DNA of 64,000 nucleotides from Phyto melanocephala (GCA_941918925.1 OW799234.1:85386497-85450496), one strand, 5' to 3'. Shown: positions 35,045 to 47,841, counted from the first letter of the stretch. Translations and numbers: made by a program. Notes: a model not told the origin generated them from the sequence alone.

Positions 35045-35504
35045 ATATCTGTGTTTTATTTAAAACTTTAAAATTTCGTTCTAGTTGGGACACCCGATAT
35101 TATATAGAATGCATTATGATAATTTTATTGCAATTTTCTCATTGCGGATTACGACTAATATTGAAATAATTTTTTTTTTTAAATTAGATCTTGTTTCTTT
35201 TATCGTGCAGTGTTTTTCGCGTCCCATTGCTATATACATAGTTGAATCCAAAATTTTAGTAAATATTGCAAAGATAAATGTAATACTCTTGGCTCTTTAT
35301 TTCTCTTTTGAAAAATTTAAAGGAATAAGTTGAAGATAAGCTAACTGTTGACAGACATTTGAGAGAACAGAAAATATGTAATTGTTTTTGACATTTCTCA
35401 AAAAAATCATCTTTAATCTTAATTTGTTATTCTTGTAACAATATAATTACAACTGGCGCTATTATTTTGATCGATACTGTATGCACATGGTGGCACAAAC
35501 TTTG
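35045..35504. other. Non-coding AT-rich DNA
   Basis: Nothing beyond the possible transposon end at 35085-35095. Confidence 0.5.
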
Positions 35505-36650
35505 TGGTGCCAAGGGTATATACATATAGCTTTGTCATTCCATTATTTATTCATTTGTCCATCTGACTGTGTGTTGGTTGAAATCAAAATCCCCCACATG
35601 TTACTCTGATCTGTGTGTGATATCAATCTTTTGAAAATATCCGGGAATGAATCGCTATTGAAATCCAGCTTGACCAGCAAATAAACATGATTGCCGCTGT
35701 GTTTCCCCATATTTTTACAACAAAAATCAAAATTTTTCAGTTCTAGGTTAATTTATAGACACGTTGGCAACTATTAAAAGGTACAATATGGGATTTTCTT
35801 AAAAAATGTGGGATTAATCGGTTACTAACCGACAAAGTATTACGCAAAAATAATTTATAATATATATATAATATATTATAATATATATTTTCCTAAATAT
35901 ATCAAGTTTTTAAAGCTTCCAATATGTTATTGGACGCGCTTAAGACACCAGAATAAAAGCCGTGGTCTTGAAAATTATTGCCGAAAAAACTGATACATCG
36001 GTTTGAAGCTAACTGAGATGTAAGCACCAAAATTTCAAATGCTTTAGTGTTTTTCTTGAAATTTGCAAACAAAAATCATGTAGGTATCAAAAGAAAGGAT
36101 CAAAATAGCACAATATAAGACATTATAAAAAAGGTTAAAACTCAAGATGGCCGCCACAAATCTAGTTATTTAAAGTGTACCCACTTCAACCCTCTCAGTA
36201 TTGGCATCAAATCAAAGGGCCTGAACGGTAGAATACAGTAATCTATGAGAAAGTTAAAATACAAGGTAGCGTCTGAAATAAAATAGCGGATATATGGGTC
36301 AAATATAATATTTACGGCTTTGCCTTCTTCAATCCCCATAATATTGATATTAAATGAAAGGGCTTGACCATTATAATACAGTAAGCCATCAAGAAGTTGA
36401 AATTCAAAATGGCATATAATTTTTTTTCTCAACCCCATCAATATGGGTATCAAATAAAAAGGCTGGACAAGTAAAATACAGTTAACTTTGTCAACATTCA
36501 AAATCAAAGATGGTGTCAGAAATAATAAAGCAAAATGGCGTATAACGTTAAATCAGCAAAACAGGCTAAGCTACATACAGGGAGCTCACTATACCTATAC
36601 ATGATGGTAAAGGGTATTATCAGATTCGGCACGGCTGAATATTGCATTAT
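35505..36650 (-). mobile_element. Dispersed repeat family 2, nearly complete (reversed)
   Basis: Opens GTGGTGCCAAGGGTATATAC, keeps a shortened core and TCTGACTGTGTGTTGG. It then has the family-2 middle, with AGATGTAAGCACCAAAATTT. Next come three diverged tandem modules of about 115-130 bp (36180-36300, 36305-36425, 36430-36545), each with an ATTGGCATCAAATCAAAGGG-like box, a GAATACAGT box and an AARATGGC box. It closes with ATGATGGTAAAGGGTATTAT and the hairpin ATTCGGCACGGCTGAAT. Confidence 0.65.
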
Positions 36651-37658
36651 TTTTTTTTATTCAAATGTGTGCCAATATTATTGGCCACCCCCGTTCTGTT
36701 ACACAACTTTTGAACGTGTATAAAGAAAATATTGGGAGTCGTCACTTTAAGTCAATTATTTTTGTTTTATATCTAGAAAAAAAGCAAGAAAAAATAAGAA
36801 AACGGCAGACCATAAATTTATTGCTCCACCAACAAGAGCAGCAGCACTCTTACAATATTGGTCTGCAACTCGCATAAATAAACAAAATAAATACAAACAA
36901 GTACATGGACCACTCCTCGTATATACATATGTACATATACATACTATATCTAAAATCTGTTTATTATTATTTTTTTTTGTTCATTCTTAAGCCTTGTTTG
37001 GCTTTCTTACTTTTTCGGTTGCTTGTGCTGCTTTAAAAGAATAGATGGTTTATAAGTTCTCTGATAAATAATTTTTTAACTTGTTTGTTTGTTTTGGATA
37101 TGGTGACACCACACTACTAAATCGTGTTTCTGATTTGTGTCACGTTTACACTAGCATTTATACACGATGATAATGATGATGTCGTAGCCTTTAAAGCAAA
37201 CCATCCATCCATCCATCGTTTGTTTAACTATCTAAAAACCACATTTTTGCGAAAAAAAAAACAAGTTACTACAGTAGAGCACATAGCAACTAACCACTAA
37301 TTTGATTTTATTTCTCTTGCTGACTTAGTTTGGGTGTAGTTAGCTGTTCGCAAACGTATACATATTTGCATGTATTAGGGATGTTAAGTTAGTGGCAGGT
37401 TTTTAGGAATTTTTAATTATAAATCATGTAATCTGGGTATCTCTATCTGCAAAAACTTGCAAAATGGACAAATATAAGGTTAAGCAGTTGGTTTGTCCAT
37501 TAAGGAAATTTCACAATTTAAACTGTTATCGTGTGACATATAGTAGTACTAACTTGAGAAATTTAAAAAAGGAAATGCTACATGCGTCAGCAAAGAATTG
37601 TTTAAATTTTACTGTATTGTTTAATAAAACTCGAGCAGCGTTTCTTTGCAATCACACT
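36651..37658. other. Non-coding DNA, unrecognised small frame
   Basis: A 65-codon frame at 37464-37661 (MDKYKVKQLVCPLRKFHNLN...) stops inside the hAT target duplication. I cannot assign it and it may be chance. Confidence 0.4.
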
Positions 37659-39045
37659 TAGGGTTGCCACATGACCTGGAATGAGCTTGATTGTCCAGAT
37701 TTTTTAGGTCCTGTCAAGTGTCAAGATAAAGTATAATTTGTCCAGTTAATTTTTTTTTTCATAATGTAATGGATGAATTCCATTCAGCTATACTAGCGCT
37801 TGAAAATGATTCTTGTACAATAATGGAACTTCACAGCATAATGAGTAAACTTATGAATAGTCTTCAAAGCCGAAGAAGGGATTGTTTTTATTGAAGTAGA
37901 GTTTTGGTAATTTTTAATAATATTTCAAATAATGATATTCAAGCATTTTAATTAGAAGCAAATCAATTTTTAACAAATGCTATTTCATACTTGGAGCAAC
38001 GATATGATTTCGGAGATAAATCAATTTACAAACACATATCAGTTTTAAATCTGAAACAATTTCTTTTGTCATGGGATACATTATCAGAGCTTCCAAAAAT
38101 TTTACAGATATCAAATTCTATTGATAATGAAATGTTATATACAGATTATTGCGGTCTTCGAGAAGTGTTTGATCAATTGCCAAAAGATATTCCGATTGAC
38201 AAAATATGGTCTTACTTTTTCAAAAAATGGGATAAAAATAACTTGATAAATATATTTAAATTAATCAAATTTTTTTTCTATTCCAATAAAAAATGCTTTT
38301 TGTGAAAAAACATTTAGTACATTAAACAAATTATTTTCTAAAGAAAGGAATAGAATGGGAATTGACCTTATAAAGGCTGAGCTGTTAATAAGACAAAATT
38401 TTGAAAAACATTGTAAAAAATTTCAAAATTTTTTACTAACGCCTAAAGGAACAGAACTAGTTAAGTCTGTTACTAAAAGTACAAAGTATGTATGTATATG
38501 TGGAAAAATTAACATAGTTAAATGTATATTAATTGTAGGATGTTTATATTATTTGACGTAGACTGAATTGTAATACGTTTTCGTCTTTTTAAGTTTTTGT
38601 ATAATTTGTTATGTTTTTATTGTTTTTGTTTTTAATAAAATTAACACATTGACTGCCAAGGCACTTTTAGTAAATAAGTTGCTGGGAGCCACATCATTTC
38701 TTTTTTTGCGTAATTTCTTCGAAAACTTCAATATTGGGATTTAGGATACTTTCAGTAATATTTAATGTTTTTTTTTACAAAATCCAACAAAATTCATATT
38801 CTAAAAACAAAATTAAACCCAAGTTATACATTCATCGTCAGCCACTATTGTATGACATCGCTAGAGAGAAAGAAAATCGCGTCGGCTATATGTGTCTGAC
38901 GTGCCAGTCAATGTGTTAAGCAGTTTTTCTGCTCATTAATACGTATGCGTTATTTTAATTGTCAAGATATTTTTTTGAAATCAAGTTCATTTTAGCTGAG
39001 TGTCAAGCTGGCTGGCCTTTGAGATGTGGCAATCCTAATTACACT
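37651..39045 (+). mobile_element. hAT-family transposon with 8-bp target duplication
   Basis: The element runs from 37659 to 39037. Its ends TAGGGTTGCCACAT and ATGTGGCAATCCTA are inverted repeats with one mismatch. The outside 8-mers ATCACACT (37651-37658) and ATTACACT (39038-39045) match at 7 of 8, and 8 bp is the hAT duplication length. Its 1379 bp are too short for a full hAT gene, so it is internally deleted. Confidence 0.8.
37756..38560 (+). pseudogene. hAT transposase C-terminal part, broken
   Basis: Pieces in several frames read in order: MDEFHSAILALENDSCTIME, SLQSRRRDCFY, LEANQFLTNAISYLEQRYDF, the segment 37991-38305 (KIWSYFFKKWDKNNLINIFK), then IPIKNAFCEKTFSTLNKLFS and RNRMGIDLIKAELLIRQNFE. 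The last part is the hAT dimerisation region, where the pattern N-A-x-x-E-x-x-F-S and the N-R-x-x block are typical. In an intact element the protein excises and inserts the transposon. The N-terminal zinc finger and the first catalytic region are missing, and stops at about 37888 and 38303 break the rest. Confidence 0.75.
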
Positions 39046-39289
39046 CCTTTAGAGATGGCTGAACTTTTTTTTAATGGCGAAGAGTGTTAAAACGCATATT
39101 TAAACAAAATCATCTTTAGAGATTTCATAAGTGGCTCAAAAAATCCAACAAATTAATAAAAAAAAAATATAAAAATTTGCCTGAACTATAAAAAAGTGTA
39201 TAAATTTATCTTTAACACCTTCAGTCCAAATAGGATAATACGTCCCAATGTAAGTTTGAGTGATTCTATTTGTTCTATACTTTACTGTA
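39046..39289. other. Short non-coding stretch
   Basis: Between the hAT element and the next transposase relic. Nothing recognised. Confidence 0.5.
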
Positions 39290-40254
39290 GATCATGTATT
39301 AAAATATCCCAGGCATACTTTTGGGTTTGAAGAATTTGTTTGGATAATTTGTTCTGAAAAAATTTGCTGCAATAAATTGAATGTTTTATGCGCAGTGCGG
39401 CAGGTGGCAAACCACATTTCGTCCAGATTTATGCCGTCCAATTGACGCCACAAGAACTCCGTTATCATATTCTGATAACAAATGCCGTTCGCAGTCACTG
39501 CAGTTTCGGCCTCATAATTTAAAGTCTTTTATATATTTTTTTTTTCAGGAAAAATGAACAAAGTAAACTTCCTTTTCTCCTTTTTAAAAAATAAGGTCCA
39601 ATTTCGTCGCCTGACCAAAAACCGCACCAGACAGTTGTTGCTCGTTGTGGGTTGTTTGTTGTTGTTTTTAATGGATTGTTTGAGAATATTTTTTTATTTT
39701 AAAATTCGACAATTTTGTGTTTTAACGAAGCCATTTAGATGGAAATGTGCTTCATCGGAAGGTATGACTTTTTTTTTCGAAATATTGGCATTGGCTTCAC
39801 TTTGCTCTATTACCTATTGAATTAATTGCCGGCTCTTTCCATGGTTTGCTGGTTTGAGCTGAATTTCGTACAGGTGGAGGTCTTTTATCCAAATTCTCTG
39901 TGTATTGCTCCGTGAAATTTTTAGTTGTTTAGAACGATGCTGAATTATTGCTTTTAAGGCTTTTCAGCGATACTCTCGTTTGCAACAGCAATGTTTTCAA
40001 GAGACCAAGCGCTACGTTGACACACAGGAGTCTTACTGTCCATAACTGAACAAAGTTATTTGACCATTCTTTAAAATTGTTAAAACATTAGATGCACTTT
40101 CTTGACTGAAAATTCTTCGAAGTTTACGAGGGGTCTTAGCATAACTTTTCAAACATTTGTAATAAGTTTCGACAGTTAGAACGAGTTGTTCTCTACAACA
40201 TCTGTCAAATAAGCCTAAAATATTTTTTATGAATATGGCCCTAAGATTTTTCAT
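39290..40254 (-). pseudogene. Mariner-type transposase relic
   Basis: The 5' part at 40033-40254 reads REQLVLTVETYYKCLKSYAK and TPRKLRRIFSQESASNVLTI, matching the N-terminal helix-turn-helix of the family. The 3' part at 39292-39498 reads VTANGICYQNMITEFLWRQL, DGINLDEMWF, then ATCRTAHKTFNLLQQIF. The QQDG containing the second catalytic Asp is deleted, and the frame ends early in a region that no longer matches. Material between (39500-40030) is eroded but in the right order. Ends not found. Confidence 0.65.
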
Positions 40255-41302
40255 TTTATCAGAGTTGTTTTTTTACAGAAGCACATAGACAAAATCAGGT
40301 ATTATTAATATATTTTCTCTTACAAGAGATACCTCATGAAATTTATTTTCTCTATATCGAAGGTGCCAAGTTGTTGTTATAAGACCCGACAAAAAATTTT
40401 AAATACTTTAGGTATTACAGTACTCTGGATATGCCGCAAAAACTGTTGATATTGTTTGCGAAGTGGGTGCCGCAGCCGCTTTAAACTGTAAAAAAAAATT
40501 TCGTTAGAAATGCTTTTTAGCTTTATAGTTTATTAAAAAAAAATTGGCAGACCGATCTAGCCGTTCTCCGATTAGATAAATTATAAAAGTGGGCCTAAGA
40601 ATACGTGTGGTAAATTTTTATTTCTATAAAATCCTAACCCAGCATTTACAAATGAAAGTAATTTCATGAAATTCGCAATACGCTCACACTTCTTCACTAA
40701 CATACTCACATTTTTTTTTCTTTTCACTCAGATTTCAACGACTTTTTCAAGAAAGTAAATTTTGACGTTTTCATGGAAGTAAAGTGATAAATGGTAAACA
40801 CTGTTGCCTACTAATAAAACTTAAACAAATTTACAGGATTGCGGTAAAATAATAATTGTAAATATAAATTATTTTTGTATCTATGACGAGATTTATAATA
40901 TTTATTCTTCAAATACACATAAAGAATAATATTGATGTAATTTTAAAACAATAAATTTATTAAAAATTAACAAAAATTATTTTTTTTTCAACTATTGCCT
41001 TTTAAATTTGTGTATAAAATATTCTTGGTAACTCTAAAGGTAGTAAAAAATGGAGGCAAATTAAACTTATCAATGTAAAATGTATGGCATTATTGCGACG
41101 CATGAAAGTGGACTATTTCATAGAAATTTTTATTTATAATACGTATACAGAAATTTCATGAAATGACTTTTATGTGTAAATGCAGGGTAAGTTGGGTTGT
41201 GAAATCTATAAAAAATACAATAAGTGTGTATATTTTTTTTTAAAGAAATCATATCACTCTTATTGGAAAACCTTTTATATAAATGTTGACATTATTATAA
41301 TG
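40255..41302. other. Non-coding DNA with one dispersed repeat
   Basis: Includes 40750-40920. Otherwise nothing recognised. Confidence 0.5.
40750..40920 (+). repeat. Dispersed repeat, inverted partner at 29283-29450
   Basis: Near-identical reverse complement of 29283-29450, with CTGTTGCCTACTAATAAAAC and GATTGCGGTAAAATAATAAT. No coding frame. Confidence 0.6.
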
Positions 41303-42320
41303 GGTGATTCATCGTGAAGTTTGATTTATAATGTAAAAAAACACATAATTTTAAAAGTGAACTTAAAATTTGTATTATCAGTTATAAAATTAATTTATGG
41401 CATTTATTGTTTGATAATGGTATCATGCAAATCTTGGTCGCGACTACGTCTAAGTTGGTCCATTCGGAAGGTTAATTTTTGGTCGGCTCTTTCGAGCATA
41501 CCGACTGGTATCTCAAGCGTAGTTATCTTATTCCTAAAGATAGATATTCCCCGAAAAAAATAGTCCAAAAGTGTGATATCGCACGTCTAGGTGGCCAATT
41601 TACCGTAGCAAAACGTGAAATTACGTGCTTACTAAAAGGATGTCCATTGTTTCACGTGCTGTATGGCTCGTAGCCATAGAAACATGGATCAATGATTCCA
41701 CCAGCCCATAAACCACACCATACAGTTGTTTTTAATTGATATAATGATAGCTTTTGGTACTTTTCGGGTTACTCATCAACCCAAATACATAAATTTTATT
41801 TATTATCGTATCTATTGAGTCAGAAAAGTGATTCATCACTGAACAAAATTTTACGATAAAACACCGGATTTAGGTCGCTTGGCTTCAGTTGAAAAGCGCT
41901 GTTGAATTTTTAACGCTTTAAGTCCAACGTCCTTACGTTAAATACTCCAAACCAAGCAGCTGAGAACGACGACTAATTGATTAAAAACCGTCTTTGCGTA
42001 CACTCTCAGCTACAGCTGCTATATTCCCTTTACTACGTGCTGGATGTGGCCTAACTGGGACTCAAATTTGAGTTTGGTATTGGCAATAGCGGTTTCAGTA
42101 GGTCGATTATACGCACCGTAAGTTTCTCAAATCGCACGAAAAACATTTCTCACAGAGCGTTGTTTTTTGTAATACAACTCAACATTTTGGAGACGCTGTT
42201 GTAATGAGAGTGTTTTTGTGATAACTTGCCAAACGATCTGAACAAAATTAAAGAAGTTTGATATAAAGCGTGATGTGTCAAAAAAAGCCTATTGAAAATC
42301 AAATCTCACGATGAATTTGG
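41303..42320 (-). mobile_element. Decayed mariner-like element with inverted ends
   Basis: The ends GGTGATTCATCGTGAAGTTT (41303) and the reverse complement of ATCTCACGATGAATTTGG (ending 42320) pair with a few mismatches over about 25 bp. The interior on the minus strand keeps scattered transposase motifs, such as a CVWFGLWAGGI-like stretch near 41700 (plus strand: CACACCATACAG). The order of the pieces fits a gene of about 1 kb, but no long open frame remains. Confidence 0.55.
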
Positions 42321-42591
42321 AGATTGTACAGAATATTCACGAAACTTTAGAAAAATTGGTTATTGCCAACTACAATCCCATGCTTCGCAAAAGCAGAAAA
42401 GATTGGTTACATAAATACCTTCATTATTTCTTTAAATTACACCCAACATATTTTTTTCATGATGACACTTTTAATTGAATACATACTCGCATATATCTAC
42501 AATATTATAAACACATACATATATGTACATATACTTATGTTTAGTAATGTTTATTTAATTTTTTAAATAATTTTTCTATTAAAATATTTAG

Positions 42592-42775
42592 TTACGATGG
42601 CATCACGTAAAAAGTCATCGGGCTTACGTATGCTTTGGATACCAGGTGGTCGTAAAAGTCATCCCAAGGGACGTTTCGATTCTACAAATAAAACAATATC
42701 TTATACCACCAGACAGAAAAAAAGTGAAGTTTGGTCTTTGGGTGGCAGCAAAGCGCAAAAAGATTTGCTGCAAGC
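42592..42775 (+). CDS. Host gene, first coding exon
   Basis: A likely 3' splice site (TATTTAG ending 42591) precedes TTACG and the ATG at 42597-42599. From there 59 codons and two bases run to a strong donor GTAAGT at 42776. The peptide begins MASRKKSSGLRMLWIPGGRK and continues basic and polar (KGRFDSTNKT, RQKKSEVWSLGGSKAQKDLL). It has no signal peptide or membrane segment and looks cytosolic or nuclear. The exon ends in phase 2 (GC), which pairs with the single A at the start of the exon at 57669 to give Ala. Upstream non-coding 5' exons are likely. I cannot name the gene. An alternative is that the frame continues upstream and this ATG is internal. Confidence 0.65.
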
Positions 42776-44128
42776 GTAAGTTGTTTTTCTTGCAATTTTC
42801 TTAACTCACTTACTCTGGTGTGGCATGATACAAAATACATATTTATGAATGTTTGTGTATGTATGTATGTGGAAAAATCCACTTACATTTTGTTTATTTA
42901 TTTGTTTGTATGTAATTTGAACATGACTAAATAATAATAAATATAATGATGTTGATGTTGTCTCATGTTACATGTTGAAATAAATTGTTATGAAGCACAA
43001 TTGCATTCACTGCATCATTCAACAGCACTGTTTATTCAAATCAAACATTCCAATTCTAAATCCATACATACTGATCTACACATCCATACACATACACATG
43101 TATATATGTATATACAATACATATATATATATGTATGTATACCCAACACGCAATTGAAATTCATTCATCATTAATATCAACAGCTATCAATGTATCCAAC
43201 CAGCCATCTCAATCATTTCAAACACATACCGACTTGTGTGGTTTCAAAAACTAACAACACAGTAAAAATATCATAATTGCTTAAGAAAAAATTTACTAAA
43301 TCATTAAGAACTGTTTATGGTATTAAAAACATTAATATATCAGAGCAACCGAAAATATTTAAATGTGATTATAGTTTTAATTAACTGCTCTTTTAATTAG
43401 AAATTTTCAAAGCTTTGCAACGATTTATTAGAAAAAGGAAATTCAATTTGGCCTATATTCGACTTAAAAATAAATAATTGTTTGATTTTCCTGATTGCTT
43501 TATCAACAATTTCGAACGTAAGATTTCAAATATCAAACGTTTAAGCATGATTTCAAAATAATTTTTATAAAAATCACAGAAAGATCACAGACGTTAAAGT
43601 CATTCGAAAGTCGAATTATATTCATATTATTACGTTTATACCTTTTATAAACGTTGGCTTATTTCCTTTAAATAAACTGTGAGTTCATTTCGTATTGCAA
43701 ATAAAAACAATTGAAATTCGTTATAAAATCACTTTACTTATTTTACTTATTGTTATACACCTTTATTGTCAAACTCACTTTGACACACACTTAACAAGCT
43801 CTACTGTTATACTGATCATGTTAGCTGTAACATTCGACAAAGTTCTCGTATGTACACACTAATTCATTTTGTAAATTACTCGAAAGCCGTAACATTTTAA
43901 ATTAAGACGTAATGTTAATGCAGGAATAATAAAAGTGCCTAAAAGTATGTTACACATAATAACTCACCTCGGCTGCATATAACTTAACATCATGTCCGAA
44001 CAACCAGCGAACCAACCGAAATGTTAAATGTACATAAACTAATACAAACAAAACTACTGTAAATATAACTAAAATAAAATTATAATGTAAATTAAGCTAT
44101 TTAAAGTAAACCTGTAACAATATTATGT

Positions 44129-45057
44129 TTCGTTAGAGCGTGTTTACATGAAGGGACATGTCCCCTGCGACACGAGTTTGTTGGTGAGGGGTGCGGAGTT
44201 GAATACGGGGTAGCAATTGTCGCACGTTTTGTGAATTTTAGGGGACAAATTTGACATTTCTCTTTTACATCTTTCGTTCTCTTGTATTCTTGTCATGTTA
44301 TGTATGACCGGTGTTGCCAGACTGATATTTTATGGAATTTGCCAAAAAAGAAGATGAAATATCCAATGAAAGTTCGTTCATAAGAAATCAAAATAAGTGG
44401 CGTAACTCTTGCTCTAACCTCCATGGTTTAACCCACTCCTTTCGTCTTCTTTTATTCAGTAAACTATTTGCATTTTTATAGCATTCTAGCAAATTAAAAA
44501 TTATTTCCATATTTTCAGCATCATCTAGATCTAACGGTTCAACAGCCAGTTCAGTTAATTCAACAATTTCGTTAGAAATACTTGAACGTTTTTATAGTTC
44601 CAATGTAAATTCTTATTCATAGTAGTTATTTTTGATATATTCAATTTATTTTCTATGTTTGTCAGTTTGTGTAAAATTATCAAGACGAAAAGATATTAAT
44701 ATTTATAATAAATAAAATAATATCTATGTTTATTTTTAAATTTCTTCAATAATTTCTTCTTTAGAAAGATCAGCCATTCTGTTTCTTGAAATTTATTTAA
44801 TTTTGCTTTTTTAATTACTTGTATTTCCAATGCTACTGTTGACAAATCATAAATTGTATATGTATGGCAGCCCTTATTACGAATGAAGGGATAAAAAGAA
44901 TAAGTTAATTTAACGTCAAAAATTGTTTTTGTTCCTGCAACAAAATCCTTTCATGTAAACGCAAGAAGATTTTAGAAGGGACACCAAAAGAAAATACAAG
45001 CCATCGCAAGCAGAGTCTCAGGGACATGTCCCTTCATGTAAACTAGCTTTTAGTAAA
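44129..45057. mobile_element. Transposon with palindromic GGGACATGTCCC ends
   Basis: The left end has GTTTACATGAAGGGACATGT+CCC (44142-44164). The right end carries the exact reverse complement of it (45021-45043). Weaker pairing continues outward (GTTTCGTTAGAGC against GTTTACTAAAAGC). Each end contains the perfect palindrome GGGACATGTCCC. The 930-bp interior has only broken frames, so it is non-autonomous. I do not recognise the superfamily and see no clear target duplication. Confidence 0.7.
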
Positions 45058-45559
45058 CCCACAACGGATACCGTTATTAGAATTGCTTTAATGAGAATTA
45101 TAAAGACTTTCCTAAAGGTGTTTCCAGTAAATGCGTGTCAATGTTAAAATGGAATAAAACGAACTGTATGTAAAGTATCCCTGAAATTCGAATTTTGTAT
45201 GTAAAAGATTTTTGCATGTGCTATTGTATGAAATATGTCATCGTTCAGATGTCCGCCGCTGCTTAGCACGGTGACACTAGTTTGAGTGGTAAAATTTTTA
45301 ATGTTCCTGTTGCATAGATTCAGCTGATTTCAGATAAGTGGCATAGACCTGCGACTTTGGAAAACACAACAAGTAAATGTCTAGTGTCTAATAGGTAAAT
45401 TTGGGCTTCCGCAGCTATTCTTGACAAAGCGTATTTTTAGTCTTTTTTGAGCATTTCTGGCCGTGTGTTACAAATAACACGAACAATGTTGGTCTTTAAG
45501 GCGTAATTAATGCTTGTTTTTACCATAAACGAGTGATTAACTTAACGTGGCTCCATAAG

Positions 45560-45802
45560 AATTAATTGAGAAATGTTAAATTGCACGACTTTGGAGGCCA
45601 TTTAAGGCAAAATTTAAATTTCAATAAATCGATGGTTGCGGTAGCCGTATCTTTAGTAGCACCATCCAGTTGAAAGCACACCTCGTCCGGATGAATGTCT
45701 GTTGGATCTGTTGTGGGTTGATCTTATTCCATAAGCGACAATTTTGTTTATTGACAAACCCGGCAAAATTGGCCTCATCGTTAAAACATCGGTTGATGAC
45801 TT
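45560..45802 (-). pseudogene. Mariner-type transposase relic
   Basis: On the minus strand the order is FNDEANFAGFVNKQNCRLWN (first catalytic Asp kept), then a deletion, then DEVCFQLDGATKDTATATID, LLKFKFCLKWPPKSCNLTFL and a stop. These are the family's motifs around the first and second catalytic Asp. The part between them, WCGxWAGGIIGP, is gone. The third acidic residue region is replaced by a stop. Confidence 0.7.
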
Positions 45803-47841
45803 ATTTATGTATAAGTCAATTTGGTAGTATTGTTTAAGCGTCATAACATAAATATCAAAAATTAAACGCAGTATGACAGTTAACCCTGTCGTCCACATCC
45901 ATATCATTCATATTGTGTGAAAGAAATTTTTATCGGTGCTTGCCTTTAACTGTTATGGACGTACCAACGTAAATAACCCAGCAAAATAACATATTACAAA
46001 ATAATCAGTTGAAAGTATTAGAAAACAGTTCTTCACTAACAACTTACAATTTGGCATCTTAACCTATTATTCTAACACGGCAATGCCATTGGAGGCAAGT
46101 ACTTATTACGGTCGCTTATAAATAGGGACTTAAATAAGTACTTACTTCTAAAGCAATATATAAGTACTTGATTTTAATAACTCATTATTATTATGGACTA
46201 AGAGAAATCGTTCGGTTCTTTTCAGGACAAAAAATCGGTTATATTGTTCTGCGATACGTTAATTTAAAATATAACAATCAGTGAAAATCTATAAGTCAGC
46301 ACTTTTTTAATGAAATGCTTTGCCGCTGTTGTCAAAAACAAAATTATTACTTATACCCTAAGCGTGTTAAACTTAATGAGAATTATAAAAAAAGTGATGT
46401 ATTCGAATGGCTTCTAGCAAATTTCGCAATAAAAAATTTTATTGTGTGTATATCTAAGCAAATGTCTGAAAATAAGTACTTACGTATCACATTACTAAAA
46501 TACTTCTTAGTAAGACAGACTATATGTAATAGTCATTGAAAAGTATGTTGTTAAGTAAGAGCAAGTCATTACCTAGTTTTTTCTGGGAAAGTACGAATCA
46601 ATGTTGGTATGGTACAACATGCATATGGTACTTAATTTTGAACTCTTTAGACAGTTGGATCTTATGCGACAAGTTGATGTTTGCGAAAGTCGAAATTCTT
46701 GTGCTCGAAAAAAAAACTTCTGCCTCGGTCTCTCTTGCATACTTTCACGCACTTCGGCTATGTTTGCGGCTGATGTGGCGTATTGGCTGTTGGTTGATTA
46801 TTTACCGAAACGGTTTCTGTGGACAACCGTTCCAGAGTCAATTTTAGTGAACCACTAAATAATCATTTTAAGAAGTAATTTTTTTCCAATTGAAAAAAAC
46901 ATCTAATAGATGTCGCTAGAACATTATGAGTCTTACAGACTAAAAAATTTATCCGCCGTTATTAGAGATTTCTTTATAATAAATTTTTTAGTTTTTTCAA
47001 TTAAAAATATAACATATGTTATGTGAGAGTTGGCAACCCTACCATAAAATGTGTAGGTTGTGTCATGTCAAAATTCAAATATGCGAAGAAAATATAATTA
47101 TTTCCGGGTAATCAATCTTGATCAGTGTAATTATTTATGTTAACAACTTTGGATGTGTATTAATTGTGTGATATTTGTTAAGCAAATTTTGTTCATTTGG
47201 ATGATGACTTACGGCGTTAGTCAAAATATTCAAAATTTGAAATACAAAAACTAACAAAACAAAATATTTTATTTTATTTTATTTAGATCTGAAGCCAAAA
47301 AAAAACATCGTATTCTAGAAATATATATGATATAAAAATCTGTTTCCAATACCGTAGCATTGAGGAATTAATATCGCTACTCCATCCAAACGTCGTTTTG
47401 TCTTTTAAGCCTTTGATGTGTGTCAATTTAGTTAAAATAATCTTACGATTTAACTACTAAATTAAACTTAGCTACTATTGCATTATTGCGACCTAAAATA
47501 AAGTTGTTTTTTTTTTCTTCCAAAATATGAAAATGCCGGTTGCCCTGATTATTTTTTTTTTACACATTTTATTATTATTTTTATCTTTATTGTGATTTTT
47601 TGTTTGTATTATTTCATCAATGTTTATCATTATTATTGAGTTTAACATGTGATTGTCTACAGTTGTAACTAAATTATAAACATAAAAAACAATTTTTGTT
47701 TAAACTTTCTAAAAATATAGAATATGTATACCAAAATTGTATCAAATCTAAAAGATCTATAGAAGTTTTTCTATATACGAAAAACATTTTGTCTATATAG
47801 AGGGCTTAAAATCAAATTTTAATAAAAATAAAAATGTTTAA

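Noticed and set aside
42965..43174. 69-codon frame with His/Thr repeats
   Set aside because: Generated by a (CATACA)n microsatellite in the first intron.
46315..46858. Three overlapping frames of 74-103 codons
   Set aside because: No recognised motif, two compete in different frames, and composition equals background; left unassigned.
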